NCBI GenBank assembly: GCA_013811715.1
Contig: JACCUS010000109.1
Location: 1 to 7,414, forward strand
DNA from: Nocardioidaceae bacterium
Lineage (GTDB): Bacteria; Actinomycetota; Actinomycetes; Propionibacteriales; Nocardioidaceae
Length of the DNA: 7,414 bases
Direction: 5' to 3'
Shown: positions 4,838 through 7,414 of the stretch, piece by piece
How positions within the stretch are numbered: the first letter of the stretch is position 1
How the letters are laid out: each line of letters begins with the position of its first letter
Program-made: the position numbers and the translations under genes
The notes under the pieces: generated by a model
Databases searched by the model: none
What the model was told of the DNA's origin: nothing
Seen by the model: the letters and a program-made list of their open reading frames with translations, nothing else

Positions 4838-6852
4838 GCACCGACACCACCGACAAGCAGGCCGTCGACAGCGCCGTCGTCGGCCAGGTCGGCACGGCCC
4901 AGGACGGCACGGCCCCGGTTGGCAACGCCCCGGGTGGCAGCACGCAGGTCAGCGAGCGGCAGGCGCGCGAGGTGGCCGAGGCGGCCCGCGAGACCGAGTG
5001 GACCCGACCGAGCTTCGCCAAGGGGCTGTACCTCGGCGACTTCGACCTGTCGCTGATCCATCCCCACCCGCGTGCGAAGCCGGACGACACCGCCCGCGGT
5101 GAGGAGTTCCTGTCCCAGCTGCGCGCCTACTGCGAGACCATCGATGGCCAGCGTGTCGAGCGCGAGGACCGGATCCCCGACGAGTACCTCAACGGCTTCG
5201 CCGAGCTGGGTGTCTTCGGCATCAAGATCCCGCGGGAGTACGGCGGCCTGGGGTTGCCGATGTCGTACTACGGCAAGGCATTGATCCTGCTCGGTTCGGT
5301 GCATCCCAGCATCGGGGCGCTCGTCTCGGCTCACCAGTCCATCGGTGTGCCCGAACCCGTGCACAGATTCGGCACCGCGGAGCAGAAGCGGGCGTTCTTG
5401 CCACGCTGCGCGGCCGGGGCCATCACGGCCTTCCTACTGACCGAGCCCGACGTCGGCTCCGACCCTGCCCGGATGGCCACGATCGCGACGCCGACCGACG
5501 ACGGGACGGCGTACACCCTCGACGGCGTCAAGTTGTGGACCACCAACGGGGTGATCGCCGAGCTGGTGGTGGTGATGGCGGCCGTGCCCAAGCACGAAGG
5601 TGGTCGCGGCGGCATCACGGCGTTCGTCGTCGAGTCGGACGCGCTTGGCGTCACGGTGGAGAACCGCAACGCGTTCATGGGCCTGAAGGGGCTGGAGAAC
5701 GGCGTCTCCCGGTTCCACCAGGTGAGGGTCCCGATCCAGAACCGGCTCGGCCGCGAGGGCGAAGGCCTCAAGATCGCGCTCACCACCTTGAACACCGGCC
5801 GGTTGTCGATCCCCGCGATCTGCGCCGCCGCCGGCAAGTGGTGCGTCAAGATCGCCCGGGAGTGGTCGGCCGCGCGGGTGCAGTGGGGCAAGCCGGTGGG
5901 AGAGCACGAGGCGGTGGCGAAAAAGCTGTCGTTCATGGCCGCCACCACCTTCGGGCTGGAGGCGGTGCTTGAGCTGTCCGCCGAGCTCGCCGACGCCGGG
6001 ACCAAGGACATCCGGATCGAGGCGGCGCTGGCGAAGCTGTGGTCCAGTGAGATGGCATGGCAGATCGCCGACGAGCTCGTCCAGATCCGCGGCGGCCGCG
6101 GCTATGAGACCGCCGACTCGCTGGCCGCCCGCGGCGAGCGGGCGGTGCCCGCCGAGCAGGTGCTGCGCGACCTGCGGATCAACCGCATATTCGAGGGGTC
6201 CTCGGAGATCATGCGGCTGGTGATCGCGCGGGAGGCGGTCGACGCTCACCTTAAGGCGGCTGGCGACCTTGCCGACGCCGACGCCGACCTCCAGGCGAAG
6301 GCCAGGGCCGCGGTCAAGGCCAGCGGCTTCTACGCCAGGTGGCTGCCCAAGCTCGTCGCCGGCAAGGGCTCGGTGCCCAGGTCGTACGATGAGTTCGGCC
6401 CGCTGGCCAAGCATCTTCGCTACGTCGAACGCTCCTCCCGCAAGCTCGCCCGCCAGACCTTCTACGGCATGAGCCGCTGGCAGGCCAAGCTGGAGTACCG
6501 GCAGGCGTTCCTCGGCCGGATCGTCGACATCGGGGCGGAGCTGTTCGCGATGGCGGCAGTGTGCTCGCGCGCGGAGATGCTCCGCGGCGATGACACTGGC
6601 GAGGGGGGGTCGGCGTACGAGCTCGCCGACGTGTTCTGCTGCCAGGCCCGGCTCCGGGTCGAGCACCTCTTCGACCGCTTGTGGAGCAACACCGACGAGG
6701 CCGACCGGAGGTTGGCGCGCCAGCTGCTCGCCGGCGGCTACACCTGGCTCGAGGACGGCATCGTCGACCCGTCGGAGGGCACCGGTCCCTGGATCGCGCC
6801 CTGGTCGCCGGGGGAGTCCAAGACTGAGAACGTCGCCCGCCGCTACCGCTGA
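4834..6852 (+). CDS. Acyl-CoA dehydrogenase, long VLCAD/ACAD9-like form
   Basis: This 672-residue FAD enzyme should oxidise acyl-CoA to trans-2-enoyl-CoA, the first step of beta-oxidation. GTG 4834 is chosen as start because AAGGGG lies just upstream (4823-4828, five-base spacing) and translation further left, to TTG 4660, gives unconserved sequence. Residues 1-50 are a Gly/Ala/Gln-rich, probably disordered extension. The core starts near 52 (WTRPSFAKGLYLGDFDLSL), with the family signature LLTEPDVGSD at 201-210, the flavin-contacting KLWTTNG at 233-239, the RVQWGKPV segment at 348-355 (RxQFG-type), and the catalytic Glu454 in NRIFEGSSEIMRL. Residues about 500-672 form a helical C-terminal extension, as in very-long-chain enzymes, where it helps membrane association. 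That makes long-chain substrates likely but unproven. The gene stands alone on this strand, with its own upstream regulatory region and a hairpin after the stop. Confidence 0.95.
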   Translation: MSTDTTDKQAVDSAVVGQVGTAQDGTAPVGNAPGGSTQVSERQAREVAEAARETEWTRPSFAKGLYLGDFDLSLIHPHPRAKPDDTARGEEFLSQLRAYCETIDGQRVEREDRIPDEYLNGFAELGVFGIKIPREYGGLGLPMSYYGKALILLGSVHPSIGALVSAHQSIGVPEPVHRFGTAEQKRAFLPRCAAGAITAFLLTEPDVGSDPARMATIATPTDDGTAYTLDGVKLWTTNGVIAELVVVMAAVPKHEGGRGGITAFVVESDALGVTVENRNAFMGLKGLENGVSRFHQVRVPIQNRLGREGEGLKIALTTLNTGRLSIPAICAAAGKWCVKIAREWSAARVQWGKPVGEHEAVAKKLSFMAATTFGLEAVLELSAELADAGTKDIRIEAALAKLWSSEMAWQIADELVQIRGGRGYETADSLAARGERAVPAEQVLRDLRINRIFEGSSEIMRLVIAREAVDAHLKAAGDLADADADLQAKARAAVKASGFYARWLPKLVAGKGSVPRSYDEFGPLAKHLRYVERSSRKLARQTFYGMSRWQAKLEYRQAFLGRIVDIGAELFAMAAVCSRAEMLRGDDTGEGGSAYELADVFCCQARLRVEHLFDRLWSNTDEADRRLARQLLAGGYTWLEDGIVDPSEGTGPWIAPWSPGESKTENVARRYR

Positions 6853-6870
6853 CACACCAGACGCGAGCGA

Positions 6871-6885
6871 GGCGGCAATGCCGCC
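6871..6885. terminator. GC hairpin just after the dehydrogenase stop, possible terminator
   Basis: GGCGGC-AAT-GCCGCC is a perfect six-base-pair stem with a three-base loop, starting 18 bases after the stop codon. No T-run follows it on either strand, so it would be the U-less type often proposed in high-GC actinobacteria, or simply a transcript-stabilising stem. It lies between convergent genes and could serve either direction. Confidence 0.4.
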
Positions 6886-6936
6886 ACCATCGGCGAAGCG
6901 GGTGACTCATTGGTCTGCGAGATCGAGGTTGTTTCG

Positions 6937-6946
6937 CACCGCGGTG
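6937..6946. repeat. Ten-base perfect palindrome next to the repeat array
   Basis: CACCGCGGTG reads the same on both strands. The overlapping TCGCACCGCG (6934-6943) is the exact reverse complement of CGCGGTGCGA inside the tandem repeat units at 7025-7034 and 7050-7059, so it could pair with either of them in RNA or single-stranded DNA. Confidence 0.4.
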
Positions 6947-6948
6947 AC

Positions 6949-7087
6949 CCAGACGAATCAAGGTGGGCCAGATGCGTCTGCGGATTCGAGGGTCGATCTG
7001 CTCCGGGACTGCCCAGACGAATCGCGCGGTGCGAGGACCAGACGAATCGCGCGGTGCGAGGGCCAGATGAATCGCGGGGGTGGGAGG
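6949..7087. repeat. Degenerate 25-base tandem repeat array in the convergent intergenic region
   Basis: Two units at 7013-7036 and 7038-7061 are identical over 24 bases (beginning CCAGACGAATCGCGCGGT and ending GCGAGG), separated by one variable base (A, then G at 7062). A third, diverged copy with one inserted base follows at 7063-7087. Worn copies occur upstream: CCAGACGAATC at 6949-6959, a weak match at 6968-6991, and possibly CCAGACG...GCGAGG at 6857-6872. The 25-base period is not a multiple of three, so the array is unlikely to be coding. The direct spacing with no unique spacers rules out CRISPR. It may be a slipped-strand minisatellite or a nucleoid or protein binding array. Function is unknown. 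Confidence 0.7.
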
Positions 7088-7129
7088 CGCGGCTCGCGCG
7101 GGGGCGGGAGCACGGTAGGTCGGGGCGCC

Positions 7130-7414
7130 TCAGCGCGTCAGCAGTACCGCGATCGCAAGGAGTGGGATGGCCCACGACAGGGCGCGCAGGGCGCCTTCGA
7201 GCGGCGCGAGCAGCCAGGCACGGTCCAACGGCGACGGGGTGCCGTCGCGGTCGGTCGTGGTGCCGCGTATGCCGAGGGTACGGCGCCTGAGCCGGCGAGC
7301 CGGCGTGCTGAGTATCCGTTGCGCATAAGCGGTTCCGGCCGCCGCCGCAGTGACGCCCCCGGCGGCGACCAGCTGAGTCCAGTCCAGCGGCGGCTGCTGG
7401 GCGACGTACCCCAC
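7130..7414 (-). CDS. 3' part of a small putative membrane protein (cut by window edge)
   Basis: At least 94 residues are encoded on the minus strand, ending at the TGA at 7130-7132. The GTG at the window edge may not be the true start, so the gene probably continues to the right. The visible part has an Ala/Gly-rich hydrophobic segment (about residues 14-31 from the edge), a strongly basic stretch (RILSTPARRLRRRTLGIRG) that would lie in the cytoplasm by the positive-inside rule, a polar linker, and a C-terminal hydrophobic helix (ALSWAIPLLAIAVLLTR) that ends at the membrane. This suggests a two-helix membrane protein. I do not recognise the family. It converges on the dehydrogenase gene across the repeat-bearing intergenic region. 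An antisense open frame over the same bases has less gene-like composition. Confidence 0.6.
   Translation of the reverse strand: MGYVAQQPPLDWTQLVAAGGVTAAAAGTAYAQRILSTPARRLRRRTLGIRGTTTDRDGTPSPLDRAWLLAPLEGALRALSWAIPLLAIAVLLTR

Noticed and set aside
5434..6855. Long antisense open frame of 473 codons opposite the acyl-CoA dehydrogenase
   Set aside because: The + strand product is an unmistakable enzyme with all motifs. Long antisense frames are expected in very GC-rich genes. The same holds for the frame at 1969-2856 opposite the ATPase.
7013..7087. CRISPR array
   Set aside because: The units abut with a single variable base between them. There are no spacers, and no cas genes are nearby.
6910..7290. 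A + strand gene of 126 codons across the repeats and the minus-strand membrane gene
   Set aside because: Its translation is Arg/Gly-rich, follows the out-of-phase repeats, has no clear ribosome binding site, and overlaps a better candidate on the other strand.

Overview
The window is very GC-rich, densely packed with genes, strongly biased to G or C at third codon positions, and uses GTG as well as ATG starts with GGAGG-type ribosome binding sites. This fits a high-GC actinobacterium (phylum Actinomycetota). I cannot place it more precisely from this sequence.

Left part (about 1-4659, + strand): a tightly coupled operon of four genes, entered part-way, because its promoter and any earlier genes lie left of the window. 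In order these are: (1) an unrecognised protein of about 260 residues with an Ala/Glu/Arg-rich helical N-terminus; (2) a 336-residue protein that resembles the BREX ATPase family (DUF2791, BrxC/BrxD) but has lost both nucleotide-binding motifs; (3) a 424-residue BrxD-like ATPase with intact Walker A and Walker B; (4) a 498-residue metallophosphoesterase of purple-acid-phosphatase type with all metal-ligand motifs and no signal peptide. Genes 1-2 and 2-3 share four-base ATGA/GTGA stop-start overlaps, and gene 4 follows 24 bases later with its own strong ribosome binding site. BrxD-type ATPases are known from phage-defence (BREX) loci, but no BREX methylase (PglX), phosphatase (PglZ), large ATPase (PglY/BrxC) or helicase is visible here. 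My inference is that this is the 3' part of a non-canonical defence or DNA-processing operon with paired active and degenerate ATPases and a cytoplasmic two-metal phosphoesterase as possible effector. It is the most interesting element of the window.

Middle (4660-4833): a 174-base intergenic region. It holds an operator-like palindrome (TTACC-N4-GGTAA) flanked by a direct repeat, and a possible nine-codon leader peptide that overlaps the next start.

Right-centre (4834-6852, + strand): a large acyl-CoA dehydrogenase of 672 residues with a long C-terminal extension like VLCAD/ACAD9. It belongs to fatty-acid beta-oxidation and is probably unrelated to the defence-like operon.

Right end (6853-7414): a noncoding segment with a GC hairpin just after the dehydrogenase stop and a degenerate array of 25-base tandem repeats. 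It is followed by the 3' part of a convergent minus-strand gene for a small putative membrane protein, cut by the window edge.
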